A DNA stretch of 64,000 nucleotides from Devosia sediminis (GCF_016411825.1 NZ_JAEKMH010000001.1:620001-684000); one strand, 5' to 3'. Counted from the stretch's first letter, positions 1 through 9,627 are shown. The notes: generated by a model from the sequence alone, not told the origin. Made by a program: numbers and translations.

Positions 1-98
1 GTCAAATCAGTCGCTTGATGCCGAATTTACGCGGCGTTTACCAAGAAATCCCTAGTATTCGTGGAGCAATGGCGGGTTTGCCGGCCGGCGGCCTATGC

Positions 99-110
99 GT
101 GACGCGTCAC
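99..110. promoter_or_regulatory. 12-bp perfect palindrome before the MCP/Cache gene
   Basis: GTGACGCGTCAC reads the same on both strands and lies 16 bp before the chosen ATG of the following gene. It could be an operator, but no regulator is known for it and a palindrome this short can arise by chance. The rest of the first 98 bases shows nothing I can name. Confidence 0.25.
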
Positions 111-126
111 TTTGAAAGCACCAGAC

Positions 127-1221
127 ATGGACACCCGAAGCAAGCCGGAGGTTGCCGCATCGCCCCGCGCCATGCGGGTGGTGATGGAGGGGATCGGGCA
201 GGAACTGCATACCTATTCGGTGGGCAACCTGCAGATCGTCAAGCAGACCAAGCTGCTCGCCGTCAACGCCATCATCGAGGCGGCGCGGGCAGGGGATGCC
301 GGCAAGGGCTTCGCCGTGGTCGCCAACGAGGTGCAACGCCTGGCCGAGAGCGCTGCCGATATCGCGGCTCGCTTCCAGGACGTGCTGATCGGCCGGATCA
401 GTCTCGGGCGATCCATGTCCGGCACGCTGGTCGAGGAGATGGAAGGCGCACGCCTGACCGACCTGGCGCAGACGCTGGTGCAGCTTATCGTGCGCAATCT
501 CTATGAACGCACGGCCGATGTGCGCTGGTGGGCCACCGATACAGCCTTCTGGCAGGCGCTGGAAAGCGACGACTTGGATGCGCGGCGCTTTGCCGGCGCC
601 CGGCTGGCGACGATCAATCGTTTCTATACCGTCTATTGCGACCTGGTTCTGACGGATTCTCGCGGGCGCGTCGTGGCCAGCGCCAACTCCAATCATGCCA
701 AGGCGCTGCTCGGCGCCGACCTGTCGCGCGAAAGCTGGCTTCGGGCAGCCATGGCGACCAGAAGTGGCGACGACTATGCCGTGGGCGAGGTGATGGAAAG
801 CCAGCACCATGATCGCCGCGAAGTGCTGGTCTATTCCACCGCCGTTCGCGCCGGTGGCCGCACTGACGGGCAGGCGCTTGGGGCACTGGGGGTCTATTTC
901 GATTGGCAGGCGCAGGGACGGTCCATCGTCGAGACCGAAGCGGCGCTGCCGCCGCAGATCGCGGAGCGCACCGAAGTCATGCTGCTCGACGCGCGTGGCC
1001 GGATCATCGCCACGACCAATCCGGACCGGCGCTTTTCGCAGTTCGCCGTCCAACATGACGGTGCAGCGCGAGGCAGCTACCTCGACACAGCGGGCAATAT
1101 CGTCGCCTTTGCCAGGACCCTGGGCTACCAGGAATATGATGGCCTGGGCTGGTGGGGCGTCGTGGTGCAGCGCGCCGAATCCGAGGAAAGCATTCGCGCT
1201 TCCCTCGGCATGGCAGGCTAG
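127..1221 (+). CDS. Soluble MCP-signalling-tip / Cache domain protein
   Basis: Residues about 38-85 carry the hairpin-tip signature of methyl-accepting chemotaxis proteins ([20 protein letters not shown] then NEVQRLA), the part that contacts CheA and CheW. The rest, about residues 130-360, looks like a dCache-type sensor: the VVASANSN and IIATTNPD strands are typical. No transmembrane segment is visible, so the protein should be cytoplasmic, and the order (signalling tip first, sensor last) is the reverse of a normal chemoreceptor. The long coiled coil and methylation helices are missing. A TTG 15 bases upstream (112) is an alternative start; neither start has a strong ribosome site. It converges on the TolB-like gene with stop codons sharing CTAG. 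Function beyond sensing is unknown. Confidence 0.75.
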   Translation: MDTRSKPEVAASPRAMRVVMEGIGQELHTYSVGNLQIVKQTKLLAVNAIIEAARAGDAGKGFAVVANEVQRLAESAADIAARFQDVLIGRISLGRSMSGTLVEEMEGARLTDLAQTLVQLIVRNLYERTADVRWWATDTAFWQALESDDLDARRFAGARLATINRFYTVYCDLVLTDSRGRVVASANSNHAKALLGADLSRESWLRAAMATRSGDDYAVGEVMESQHHDRREVLVYSTAVRAGGRTDGQALGALGVYFDWQAQGRSIVETEAALPPQIAERTEVMLLDARGRIIATTNPDRRFSQFAVQHDGAARGSYLDTAGNIVAFARTLGYQEYDGLGWWGVVVQRAESEESIRASLGMAG

Positions 1222-2111
1222 GCCATCGGGTAGGCCACGTAAGCCAGGCGGCGGCTATCCGGCGCCCAGGAATTGACGTTGATCGTGCCCTGGCCGCCAA
1301 AGAAACTGGCCAATACGCGCTGGTCTTCTCCGTCAGGTGACATCAGGCGCAGGAGCACATTCTTGTCGGCCGGATGTCTAAGCGTGCCGGGTGGGTAGCT
1401 CAGGAAGACGATCTGCTGGGCATCCGGCGAGAGATGCGGGAACCAGTTCACGTATTCGTCCGAGGTGAGCTGTTCGACGCCCGATCCGTCCACGGCATTC
1501 ATACGGAATATCTGGGCGTGGCCGGGCTGGGTCGCCGCGAGTTCGGAATTGAAATAGATCCAGCGTCCGTCCGGCGAATATTCCGGCCCGTCATTGGGCA
1601 TGGTGAGATCAGTCAGCCGCCTGTCGGGCCCACCCGTCGATGGGATGGTGAAGACATTGACCTGCCGGGCGCCCTCGCGCTGCTCCACCGCCACATAGGC
1701 CAGCGTCGCGCCATCGGGCGAGATGCCGTGCAGGTAGTAGTGGAACGGGGTGTCATGCGTGTTGGACACGCGCCGCGGCGTGCCGCCTGCGAAGGGCACG
1801 GCATAGAGGTGGCCGTCATCCGAGCTGACATAAATGGTGCTGCCATCGGGCGAGAGCACGTGGTCATTGTTGAGATCTGCCAGGTGGCCGGTATCGATGG
1901 GCTCGACCGTGCCGCCCGCGGTGGGGATACGAAAGAGCCGTCCGCCGGCATTGAAGACCAGCGTTTGCCCATCGGGCGACCAGTTGGGGGCTTCGATGAC
2001 CTCATCGGCGGTGAAGATCACCTGGCGATTGCCGTGGAGGTCGACAATGGTCAGTTCGGAGCGCTGGCCGGGCGCGAGTTGGCGCCCGCGACGGGGGAAG
2101 GTGAAGGTCAT
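1218..2111 (-). CDS. TolB-like beta-propeller (PD40 repeat) protein
   Basis: At least five PD40 blades are visible through WSPDG, LSPDG, ISPDG, YSPDG and LSPDA motifs, each followed by a hydrophobic beta strand, as in TolB and in the propeller domains of prolyl oligopeptidases. The 297-residue protein has no signal peptide and no peptidase domain, so it is probably a cytoplasmic propeller binding a protein or peptide, not the periplasmic TolB of the Tol-Pal system. Its ATG overlaps the stop of the upstream M16 gene by four bases (ATGA), so it is the last gene of a three-gene operon with two M16 peptidase-family proteins. A role in peptide handling is inference from context. Confidence 0.8.
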   Translation of the reverse strand: MTFTFPRRGRQLAPGQRSELTIVDLHGNRQVIFTADEVIEAPNWSPDGQTLVFNAGGRLFRIPTAGGTVEPIDTGHLADLNNDHVLSPDGSTIYVSSDDGHLYAVPFAGGTPRRVSNTHDTPFHYYLHGISPDGATLAYVAVEQREGARQVNVFTIPSTGGPDRRLTDLTMPNDGPEYSPDGRWIYFNSELAATQPGHAQIFRMNAVDGSGVEQLTSDEYVNWFPHLSPDAQQIVFLSYPPGTLRHPADKNVLLRLMSPDGEDQRVLASFFGGQGTINVNSWAPDSRRLAYVAYPMA

Positions 2112-3454
2112 TGATCGCTTCCCGTCTCGTTCTTGCTGGCGCCGGGACCGAGCAGCATCAGGCTCGGCTCCGCAGCGAAGATGCGCTGTGCGACGGCCTG
2201 CACGTCCTCGGACGTCACGGCCTCGATGCGGCTTGCCCGTTCGTCGACATAGTCGATGGGCAGGTCGCGCAATTGCTGGCCAACCATGGCGCCGGCAATC
2301 GACACTGACGAGCGCAACTGGTTGATAGGATAGGCGCCAATGAGATAGCGCTTGATGCGCTCGAGCTGGGCTGGCTCGGGTCCTTCCTCGGCGACGCGGG
2401 CAAGCGTGGCGCGAATAACCTCGATCGTCTCGGCCGCCTGGTCGGGCCGCGTGGCGGTGCTGATGGTGAGCGCGTCGGCGTGGTCGAGATTGACCAGGCC
2501 GCCCGAAACCCCGTAGCTGAGGCCGCGTTTTTCGCGCACTTCGACATTGAGCTCGGACAGCAGGCTGCCGCCGGCCAGGATTTCGGTCAGCAGGTAGGCC
2601 GGGAAGAAGTCCGCGTCGTCTTCGGCAATGCCCGGCCAGGCGAGGTTTATGAAGGTCTGGGGCAGGGGATAGTCCACCGCCAGTTGCTGGCCAAAACTCA
2701 TCTCGGCTTCCGGCGTCTCGACGAGGTCGGCCTCCTGCGGCAGCCCGCCGAACACCCGGTCGATCAGGGCGCCGGCCGTGGCTTCGTCCAAGGCACCGAC
2801 GATGCCTATGGTAAGGTTTTCCCGCGCAAAAATGGCTTGGTGCAGGGCACGGAGATCATCGGCGGTAGTCGCCGCGAGTGTTTCCTCGGTGCCTTCCGCG
2901 GGGCGGCCATAGGGGTGTTCGCCGAACAGCGCTTCGCTCCACATCAACCCAGCGGCATAGCCTGGGTCCTGCGAGCGGGCGACGAGGCCCGCCACCAGTT
3001 GTGCGCGCATGCGGTCGATGGCGGGTTGGTCGAAGCGGGGCTCGGTGACCGCGAGCGTCAGGAGCTCGGTAGCGCCCTCGCGCTCATCGGCCAGCATCCG
3101 CGCGAAGCCGCTGAAGGAATCGAGGCTGGCCGAAAAGCCCATTTCCAGCCCGACAAGATCCTGCCGCTCCTGAAATGCATCGCTGTCGAGCGTGCCGGCG
3201 CCCTCGTCGAACAGCGTGGTCATCAGGGTGGCGCGACCGAGCTTGTCCGCAGGATCCTGGGTGGCGCCGCCGTCAAAGGCAAAGGCGAGGGTGATGATGG
3301 GGACAGTATAGTCTTCAACCATCCAGGCAGTTATGCCGCCCGGCGAGGTAAATTCGCGGAAAGCGACTTCGGCCCGGGCGGGGGCGGCGAGGCTCAGAGC
3401 GACAAGCGGTGTCGCGAGCGCGACGAGGGTGCGGCGGAGGATGGGGGTGATCAC
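2108..3454 (-). CDS. M16 family protein lacking the zinc-binding HXXEH motif
   Basis: The 448-residue protein has the fold signature of pitrilysin/processing-peptidase subunits (N-terminal M16 half, then a C-terminal half with VREKRGLSYGVSGG). The place where HXXEH should stand reads LGRATLMTTLFDEGAG, so the zinc ligands are absent and the protein should be catalytically dead. It begins with a clear signal peptide ending APARA, so it is periplasmic. The GTG start is fixed by its overlap with the TGA stop of the catalytic gene (GTGA at 3451-3454). Paired active/inactive M16 proteins form heterodimers in several bacteria; the inactive one probably shapes the peptide chamber. Confidence 0.88.
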   Translation of the reverse strand: MITPILRRTLVALATPLVALSLAAPARAEVAFREFTSPGGITAWMVEDYTVPIITLAFAFDGGATQDPADKLGRATLMTTLFDEGAGTLDSDAFQERQDLVGLEMGFSASLDSFSGFARMLADEREGATELLTLAVTEPRFDQPAIDRMRAQLVAGLVARSQDPGYAAGLMWSEALFGEHPYGRPAEGTEETLAATTADDLRALHQAIFARENLTIGIVGALDEATAGALIDRVFGGLPQEADLVETPEAEMSFGQQLAVDYPLPQTFINLAWPGIAEDDADFFPAYLLTEILAGGSLLSELNVEVREKRGLSYGVSGGLVNLDHADALTISTATRPDQAAETIEVIRATLARVAEEGPEPAQLERIKRYLIGAYPINQLRSSVSIAGAMVGQQLRDLPIDYVDERASRIEAVTSEDVQAVAQRIFAAEPSLMLLGPGASKNETGSDQ

Positions 3455-4800
3455 TTCTGGGTCTCCTCGGCCTCGGGCAGCAGATATCCGGTGACGGCAA
3501 TCTCGGGGCGCAGGTATTCTTCGGCAACGGCCTGCACCTGGTCCGCCGTGACGGCGCCGATGCGGTCGGGCCAGGCAGCAACGTCGTCCACGGTGCGGCC
3601 CGTCGTCAGCCACACGCCATAGGTCTGGGCCATGTTGCCCTGGTCGTCGCGCGCGAAGATGGTGCTGCGGATGTAGCGACGCTTCACCCGTTCCAGTTCC
3701 GCCTCGGCAATGCCGTTGGCGATGATGTCGTCGATTTCGGCAAAGACAGCTGCCTCCAGCGCCTCCAGCGTGGTGCCGGGGCGCGGCGTGCCGTAGAGGG
3801 CGAACGTGCCGTAGTCATAGGCCGAGCCGTCATAACTGGCGCCGGCATTGGCGGCCATGCCGGTCTCGACCACGAGCTTCTGGTAGAGACGGCTGCGGAT
3901 ACCGTCCGAGAGCACGGCCGAGAGCAGGTCCAGCGCCTCGGCGTCGCCATCCGGCGCGGTGCGGTAGGATGGAACGACCCAGTTGCGCGAAAAGCTCGGC
4001 AGGGTGACGCGGTCATCGGCATAGGTGACGGTGCGGCTGGTGTCGTGCGGCGGCTCGGACGCACGCTCCCGCTCGGGCAGGTTAGGACCACGCGGCACGA
4101 GGCCGTATGTCTCCCCAGCCAGGTCGCGCACCGTCTCGGGCTCGACATCGCCGGTGACCACCACCAGGGCGTTGTTGGGCGCGTAGTAGCGATCGTAGAA
4201 ATCGAGCGCATCTTCGCGGCTGAGATCGGCGATCTCGTGCGCCCAGCCGATCACCGGGATACGGTAGGGGTGGTTCTGGAACAGGGTGGCGTTGATTTCT
4301 TCGGCCAGGATCGACTGCGGCTGCGCGTCGATGCGCTGGCGGCGCTCGTCGAGCACCACGTCGCGCTCGGCATCGATGACCTCGGCGGGCAGCACAAGAT
4401 TGCGCATGCGGTCGGCCTCGATATCCATCATCTCGTCCAGCGCGTCGGGCGGGATGGTCTGGAAGTAGGCGGTCACATCGGCATTGGTGAAGGCATTGGT
4501 GCTGCCGCCAAGCTCGCTCACCATGCGATCCAGCGTCCCGCCAGGGTATTTTTCGGTGCCCTTGAACATCAGGTGTTCGAGGAAATGGGCGACGCCCGAT
4601 TGGCCCGCCGGATCGTCAGCGCCGCCGACGCGATACCAGATCATATGTGTGACGATGGGCGCGCGGCGGTCGGGAATCACCACCAGTTCCAGTCCGTTGT
4701 CGAGCGTGAAATGGCTGGCCTCAAAGGCTGGCTGATCCTGCGCCGCGGCGGGCAAGGCCAGCAGGACGGTCGCAAACAGGGCCGGTAAACTGCGGGTCAT
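3451..4800 (-). CDS. Periplasmic zinc M16 peptidase, catalytic subunit
   Basis: Residues 72-76 read HFLEH, the inverted zinc motif of M16 peptidases, followed by the distal acidic helix around residue 128 (DIEADRM). The 449-residue length fits the short bacterial two-domain type. The first 20 residues are a signal peptide (LPALFATVLLALPAAAQ). The ATG at 4800 is chosen over the longer reading frame because AAGGAG lies about ten bases upstream and the signal peptide then begins at the start. It is the first gene of the operon with the inactive M16 partner and the TolB-like protein. Substrates are probably short unfolded peptides in the periplasm; no specific substrate can be read from the sequence. 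Confidence 0.9.
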   Translation of the reverse strand: MTRSLPALFATVLLALPAAAQDQPAFEASHFTLDNGLELVVIPDRRAPIVTHMIWYRVGGADDPAGQSGVAHFLEHLMFKGTEKYPGGTLDRMVSELGGSTNAFTNADVTAYFQTIPPDALDEMMDIEADRMRNLVLPAEVIDAERDVVLDERRQRIDAQPQSILAEEINATLFQNHPYRIPVIGWAHEIADLSREDALDFYDRYYAPNNALVVVTGDVEPETVRDLAGETYGLVPRGPNLPERERASEPPHDTSRTVTYADDRVTLPSFSRNWVVPSYRTAPDGDAEALDLLSAVLSDGIRSRLYQKLVVETGMAANAGASYDGSAYDYGTFALYGTPRPGTTLEALEAAVFAEIDDIIANGIAEAELERVKRRYIRSTIFARDDQGNMAQTYGVWLTTGRTVDDVAAWPDRIGAVTADQVQAVAEEYLRPEIAVTGYLLPEAEETQK

Positions 4801-4948
4801 CGGCGCGAAGCTCCTTGTCTGGCGGCTCCGGACAGAGCGCGCCGTATGGGTAGGCATAGCGGGATCGGGGATCAAGCCCGGCGGTTGCCTCGCATCGGCC
4901 TATCCCCTAAATACGGCGCAAACTTTTCAATCGCGGGATCATCACGCC

Positions 4949-6604
4949 ATGGCACGCCAGTTCATCTATCACATGCACGGAATGAGTAAGGCCTATGCCG
5001 GCGGCAAGAAGGTGCTGGATAACATCCATCTCAGCTTCTATCCCGACGCCAAGATCGGCATCCTCGGCCCCAACGGCTCGGGCAAGTCGACGCTGCTCAA
5101 GATCATGGCAGGCATCGATACCGAATTCACCGGTGAGGCCTGGGCCGCCGATGGCGCCAAGGTCGGGTATCTGGCGCAGGAGCCGCAGCTCGATCCGGCG
5201 CTGAACGTGCTCGGCAACGTTATGACCGGCGTCAAGGAAAAGAAGGACATCGTCGACCGCTACAACGAGTTGATGATGAACTATTCCGACGAAACCGCCG
5301 ACGAGGCGACCAAGCTGCAGGACATCATCGACAGCCAGAACCTGTGGGATCTCGAATCCCAGGTGGAAGTGGCCATGGAAGCCCTCGGCTGCCCGCCGGG
5401 CGATGCCGACGTGACCAATCTCTCGGGCGGTGAGAAGCGCCGCGTGGCGCTCTGCGCGCTGCTGCTCTCCAAGCCCGACCTGCTGCTGCTCGACGAACCG
5501 ACCAACCATCTCGACGCCGAGACTACGGCCTGGCTCGAACGGCATCTGCGCGAGTTCGAAGGCGCGGTGCTGATCATCACCCACGACCGCTACTTCCTCG
5601 ACAATGTCACCGGCTGGATCCTCGAGCTCGATCGCGGCCGCGGCGTGCCGTACGAAGGCAATTACTCGGCCTATCTCGACGCCAAGGCCAAGCGCTTCGC
5701 GCAGGAAAAGAGCGAAGATGCGGCCCGCGCCAAGGTTCTGGAACGCGAAAAGGAATGGATGGGCCAGTCCCCGCAGGCCCGCCAGGCCAAATCCAAGGCG
5801 CGTATCCGCGCCTATGACGAGCTGGTCAAGGTCAACGAGGCCCGCACCCAGTCCCACACTGCGCAGATCATTATTCCGCCCGGCGAGCGCCTCGGCCACA
5901 ACGTGATCGACGTGGAGGGGCTGTCCAAGTCTTTCGGCGATCGCCTCTTGATCGACAATCTCAGCTTCAAGCTGCCGCCGGGTGGCATTGTCGGCATCAT
6001 CGGCCCGAACGGCGCGGGCAAGACCACGCTGTTCAAGATGCTGACCGGGCAGGAAAAGCCCGATAGCGGCACCGTCACCGTCGCCGAAAACGTGCACCTG
6101 GGCTATGTTGACCAGAGCCGCGACGCGCTCAACCCGAACAAGACCGTCTGGGAGGAAATCTCCGAAGGCGATGACATCCTCATGCTCGGCAAGCGCGAGA
6201 TGAATTCGCGCGCCTATACCTCCACCTTCAATTTCAAGGGTGGCGACCAGCAGCAGAAGGTCGGCAATCTCTCGGGTGGCCAGCGCAACCGCGTGCACCT
6301 GGCCAAGATGCTGAAGAGCGGCGCCAACGTCCTCCTCCTTGACGAACCGACCAACGACCTCGACACCGAAACCCTCGCCGCGCTCGAAGAGGCGCTGGAG
6401 GAATTTGCCGGTTGCGCCGTGATCATCAGCCACGACCGCATGTTCCTCGACCGCCTCGCCACTCACATGCTGGCCTTTGAAGGCGACAGCCATGTCGAAT
6501 GGTTCGAGGGCAATTTCCAGGATTATGAGGCGGATAAGGTGCGGCGCCTCGGGGCTGATGCGGTCAACCCGAAGCGGGCAACGTACAAGCCGCTGACACG
6601 GTAG
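4949..6604 (+). CDS. ettA: Energy-dependent translational throttle protein EttA (ABC-F)
   Basis: Two ABC cassettes without membrane segments: GPNGSGKS, LSGGEKRRVAL and LDEPTNHLD in the first half, GPNGAGKT, LSGGQRNRV and LDEPTNDLD in the second. The start MARQFIYHMHGM and the 551-residue length are those of EttA, which binds the ribosomal E site and couples elongation to the ATP/ADP ratio. The linker between the cassettes (about residues 245-310) is rich in charged residues as in the P-site tRNA interaction motif. It is transcribed divergently from the M16 operon and faces the nuclease-like gene 9 bp downstream. No strong terminator is seen between them. Confidence 0.95.
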   Translation: MARQFIYHMHGMSKAYAGGKKVLDNIHLSFYPDAKIGILGPNGSGKSTLLKIMAGIDTEFTGEAWAADGAKVGYLAQEPQLDPALNVLGNVMTGVKEKKDIVDRYNELMMNYSDETADEATKLQDIIDSQNLWDLESQVEVAMEALGCPPGDADVTNLSGGEKRRVALCALLLSKPDLLLLDEPTNHLDAETTAWLERHLREFEGAVLIITHDRYFLDNVTGWILELDRGRGVPYEGNYSAYLDAKAKRFAQEKSEDAARAKVLEREKEWMGQSPQARQAKSKARIRAYDELVKVNEARTQSHTAQIIIPPGERLGHNVIDVEGLSKSFGDRLLIDNLSFKLPPGGIVGIIGPNGAGKTTLFKMLTGQEKPDSGTVTVAENVHLGYVDQSRDALNPNKTVWEEISEGDDILMLGKREMNSRAYTSTFNFKGGDQQQKVGNLSGGQRNRVHLAKMLKSGANVLLLDEPTNDLDTETLAALEEALEEFAGCAVIISHDRMFLDRLATHMLAFEGDSHVEWFEGNFQDYEADKVRRLGADAVNPKRATYKPLTR

Positions 6605-6613
6605 GCGGAGCGC

Positions 6614-8002
6614 CTATCGGATATCGATTCTGCCGGAATACGGCGCTAGCCTCGCGTCCCGTGCCTCCATCATATCATGGAGCACGGACGCGATCGCTGG
6701 TGCCTTAACCGCAGTTCCAGTGGCTCGCAGCTCCTTTGCAATTGCCGACGCCATTGATAGTTTTGGATCCGGCTTTGATAAGGCTAAATCCAGTGCAGCC
6801 AACATTTCCGCTATCGAGAAAGTTTGAACGTTGGTCTCGAAGTTGGCAACTCGAGCCTGAGCTTCTTCCACTCGCAACATTTGTGTGTCGGCTATTCGCC
6901 AGCCATTAATTTGGCGGCGACTTGACCAGCTATTTGTTGGAACTTCATCGCCAAGGTCCAAACAAAATTCGCTGTCGAACTGACAATCGATCACTTGGCC
7001 CAACGTGTACCGCAAATGCTGTAGCATTGAGAAGATGAGTGCCAACATCATTGAGCCGAGTGCCGCACGTTCGTCGCCATCAGGTCGATGCATCAGCTGG
7101 TCGGCGTCTGCTGAAATCCGATAGATGTTGTGCAGAAAAAGTACCTCGTCTTCGGGCCTGTCATATCCATATCCCACGTCAGACGGATAACGCACCCAAT
7201 CAAAAAGATACTCTTCGCCAACGCGTCGAGATACCGGTGCCCATCGAACGCTAAGGTTATTCTTTGATGTAATGAAAACTCGAAGCCGTGCTTGCGGGCG
7301 TTGAATTCTTTTGATGTGCTTTTCTTGCGGTGGCACCCAACCTGACGGCGGGCTTAGCAAGTTGTCTATGTTCCATTTCGTGGGGTCGATAAGGTCACCT
7401 GCAGTTGCAGACATTAAATCTTCGGCGGCCCTGAGGATCTCGCTGGTTTGCTGGTCGTTTCGGTACTTTTCTATCAGGCCGCACCGTCCGAGCTCGGCAA
7501 CCGTGAAGCGATACACGTCTACAAGTTTGTCGTGCTCACCCCAAGCATAAGGGCGCACCAAGCTGTCACCAGTGAACAAATGAGCAGCCGAAGCCTTATT
7601 TATGCTCGTGGTGAGATGGGTTGAAAGGGATTTTGGACAGTATTTTATGGCCGACTTTAAGAATGCCTCTCTTTGTACAGCAATCACTATAATGTTGTGG
7701 ACTTTAGCAATTCGTTCATATCGCTGAGGGATGTGTTCGCAAACAAGTATTACTGTCGATATATCTCCGTCATGAGTTAATGAATCCCGGTACTCCAGGC
7801 ACCTGTAAAGGTGGTGCCGATCCAAGGTATTCTGTTGAACTTCTACAACTACGACTTCTCCTTGGCTGCCTCGGAAGACCAAGTCTGGTACAAACCCACC
7901 GATTCTTGGTTGCTGCGAAAGAAGTTCCAAGGGTTGCCCAAGAAAAGCTTCCGGTGCTTCTGCAATGCAATCTTCGATGAATTTTTCTGAGAACAGTTCC
8001 AT
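6614..8002 (-). CDS. Putative NucS-like PD-(D/E)XK nuclease, accessory gene
   Basis: The N-terminal 75 residues resemble NucS/DUF91-like restriction-fold domains: an acidic helix (FIEDCIAEAPEAF), GGFVPDLVF with Asp40, VVVVEVQ with Glu54 and Gln56 replacing the usual ExK, and LDRHHLYRCLEYRD, the helix that closes this fold. The remaining 390 residues match nothing I recognise. Base composition is visibly more AT-rich than the flanks, with codons such as aag/aat, tta and ata that are rare elsewhere, which suggests recent transfer. It sits tail to tail with ettA beside a decayed AraC regulator. A nucleic-acid cleaving role, perhaps in defence, is inference; the Lys-to-Gln change may alter or abolish activity. 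Confidence 0.6.
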   Translation of the reverse strand: MELFSEKFIEDCIAEAPEAFLGQPLELLSQQPRIGGFVPDLVFRGSQGEVVVVEVQQNTLDRHHLYRCLEYRDSLTHDGDISTVILVCEHIPQRYERIAKVHNIIVIAVQREAFLKSAIKYCPKSLSTHLTTSINKASAAHLFTGDSLVRPYAWGEHDKLVDVYRFTVAELGRCGLIEKYRNDQQTSEILRAAEDLMSATAGDLIDPTKWNIDNLLSPPSGWVPPQEKHIKRIQRPQARLRVFITSKNNLSVRWAPVSRRVGEEYLFDWVRYPSDVGYGYDRPEDEVLFLHNIYRISADADQLMHRPDGDERAALGSMMLALIFSMLQHLRYTLGQVIDCQFDSEFCLDLGDEVPTNSWSSRRQINGWRIADTQMLRVEEAQARVANFETNVQTFSIAEMLAALDLALSKPDPKLSMASAIAKELRATGTAVKAPAIASVLHDMMEARDARLAPYSGRIDIR

Positions 8003-8052
8003 GTACGGGCCTCCGCGAAAGGCTAATCATTCTAGGGTGTGAGTTCCGAATC

Positions 8053-8530
8053 CTAAATACTTGCTTTTTTCGCAAGAAATCTAGTTCTTGATGGAAGGCT
8101 GTCGCTACCTCCCCAACCGCTCCACTTCCTTGCCATCACCGGAGCATGCCCAAACTGCGCCTTGAACGCCCGGCTAAAGGCGCCTTCGGAGGCGTAGCCG
8201 ACGCGGCGGGCGACGTCGCTGACGCGGGCGTCGACGCGCTTGAGCATCTGGTTGGCGGGGAGTAGGCGCCAGCGAGTTTGGTAGTGCAGGGGGCCGCGCC
8301 AATCAGGCTGGAGAAGTGTTTGGCGAAGCTGGAACGGCCCATTCCGGCAACGGCGGCCAGTTCGGGATGCTCCTCAAATGGAATGGAATGTCGTGGATGG
8401 CGCGCATGGCCGGCTGATGCACGGATCGGCGAGGATGCCAGGTCAACGCTGGTCCTCGGGTCGCGCCGCAGCAGTGAAGGGCTCAGTTCGGTAAGCAGCC
8501 CAGACCATGCAATCTCTTGTGAGACGATAA
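8053..8530 (-). pseudogene. Decayed AraC-family transcription regulator
   Basis: Pieces of one AraC protein lie in different minus-strand frames. The C-terminal HTH (MLKRVDARVSDVARRVGYAS, then AFSRAFKAQFGHAP) is in one frame, and ELAAVAGMGRSSFAKHFSSL ending IGAAP in another. The join breaks in a run of five G on the plus strand (8289-8293), where one base too many separates GAAP from LHYQTRWRLL. Further upstream a tandem ATTCC duplication around 8377-8388 splits AIHDIP from FEEHPEL, and at least one more indel precedes ILADPCISR. The N-terminal cupin part is not recognisable. Several independent lesions rule out a single sequencing error. The region 8530-8721 holds no gene I can support. Confidence 0.8.
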
Positions 8531-8721
8531 CATGTGTACGGTTGTCGCGTTGTCGGGTGCTATCGCGGTCGAAAACGGAGTTCGATGAGAAACTGGTTCT
8601 TTTTGAACCGTAATCCGTGGTGTGGTTTTGCTCCCGGCGGTTGCATTTTGGTCCGCTGGCCCACGATTTCACGACCAGTCCTCTATAGATTTGGTGTCAG
8701 ACTAATCTCTGGAGCTTTTTC

Positions 8722-9627
8722 ATGCGTTTTGCATCGCTCGTCGCAGCCGCTGCCTTTGTCGTCGCGGCTCCCGTTTTCGCTCACGCTCAGGACGCCACGC
8801 CGCTGGTGACGGCCGAGTGGCTCAAGGCCCATGCGGGTGACGAAAACCTTGCCATCATCGATATCCGCGACAAGATCGACGAGACCGATCTGGGCGACCT
8901 GCCGTTCATCGCCAATGCCGTCGTCGCGCCTTACGCCACCTATGGCTGGCGCACCGAGGTCGAGGGCGTGCCGGGCCAGATCCCGCCCGATGCCGAGATT
9001 GCCGCGCTGATCGCCGGCCTTGGCGTCGACGCCGACGACCATGTCGTCATCGTGCCGTGGGGCACCGACTCGTCGGAATTCGGTGGCGCGACCCGCGTCT
9101 ACTGGACCTTCAAGTATCTCGGCCACGACAATGTCTCGATCCTCGATGGCGGCTGGCGCCAGTATGACGCCCAGGGCGGCGAGCGCGTTGCCGAGGCGGT
9201 GACCCCGGAAGCGGGTGATTTCGTCGCCAATGTCCGGCCCGAACTGCGCGCCACCACCGCCGACGTGGAAGCCGCTCTCGCCTCGGGCGTGAAGCTGGTC
9301 GACGGTCGTCCGGAAGAGCAGTTCCTAGGCCAGTCGAAGAGCCCGGTCGTGCGGATCGAAGGCACCATTCCCGGCGCCGTGAACATTCCGCACTCGAACT
9401 TCTACAGTGCCGAATATGCCAGCTTTGCCCAGCCCGAGACCATCGCGGCCCTGGCCGCCGGAGCCGGTCTGGCCGAGGGCGAGAAGAACATCGTCTTCTG
9501 CAATACCGGCCACTGGGCCTCGATCGCCTGGTTCGCGCTCAACGCCGTGGGCGGCAACGAGAACTCGGCCATGTATGACGGCTCGATGGCCGAATGGGCT
9601 GCCGATCCGGCGCGCCCGATTCAGTAG
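8722..9627 (+). CDS. Periplasmic tandem-rhodanese sulfurtransferase
   Basis: A signal peptide (residues 1-22, ending FAHAQ) precedes two rhodanese domains. The second carries the catalytic loop FCNTGHW with Cys260, which would carry the persulfide; the equivalent loop in the first domain (VIVPWGTDS) has no cysteine, as is normal for the inactive domain of thiosulfate:cyanide sulfurtransferases. The 301-residue length fits the SseA type. A Shine-Dalgarno (TCTGGAGC) precedes the ATG. It stands just before a YeeE/YedE thiosulfate-type transporter and a Cys-rich repeat peptide, so it probably handles a sulfane-sulfur compound in the periplasm for uptake or detoxification. Confidence 0.88.
   Translation: MRFASLVAAAAFVVAAPVFAHAQDATPLVTAEWLKAHAGDENLAIIDIRDKIDETDLGDLPFIANAVVAPYATYGWRTEVEGVPGQIPPDAEIAALIAGLGVDADDHVVIVPWGTDSSEFGGATRVYWTFKYLGHDNVSILDGGWRQYDAQGGERVAEAVTPEAGDFVANVRPELRATTADVEAALASGVKLVDGRPEEQFLGQSKSPVVRIEGTIPGAVNIPHSNFYSAEYASFAQPETIAALAAGAGLAEGEKNIVFCNTGHWASIAWFALNAVGGNENSAMYDGSMAEWAADPARPIQ

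Noticed and set aside
4907..6493. A 528-residue minus-strand frame opposite ettA.
   Set aside because: Antisense shadow of EttA; same reasoning.
8278..8809. Plus-strand frames opposite and after the AraC remnant.
   Set aside because: They contain no motif, overlap recognisable AraC fragments on the other strand and run into the rhodanese gene.
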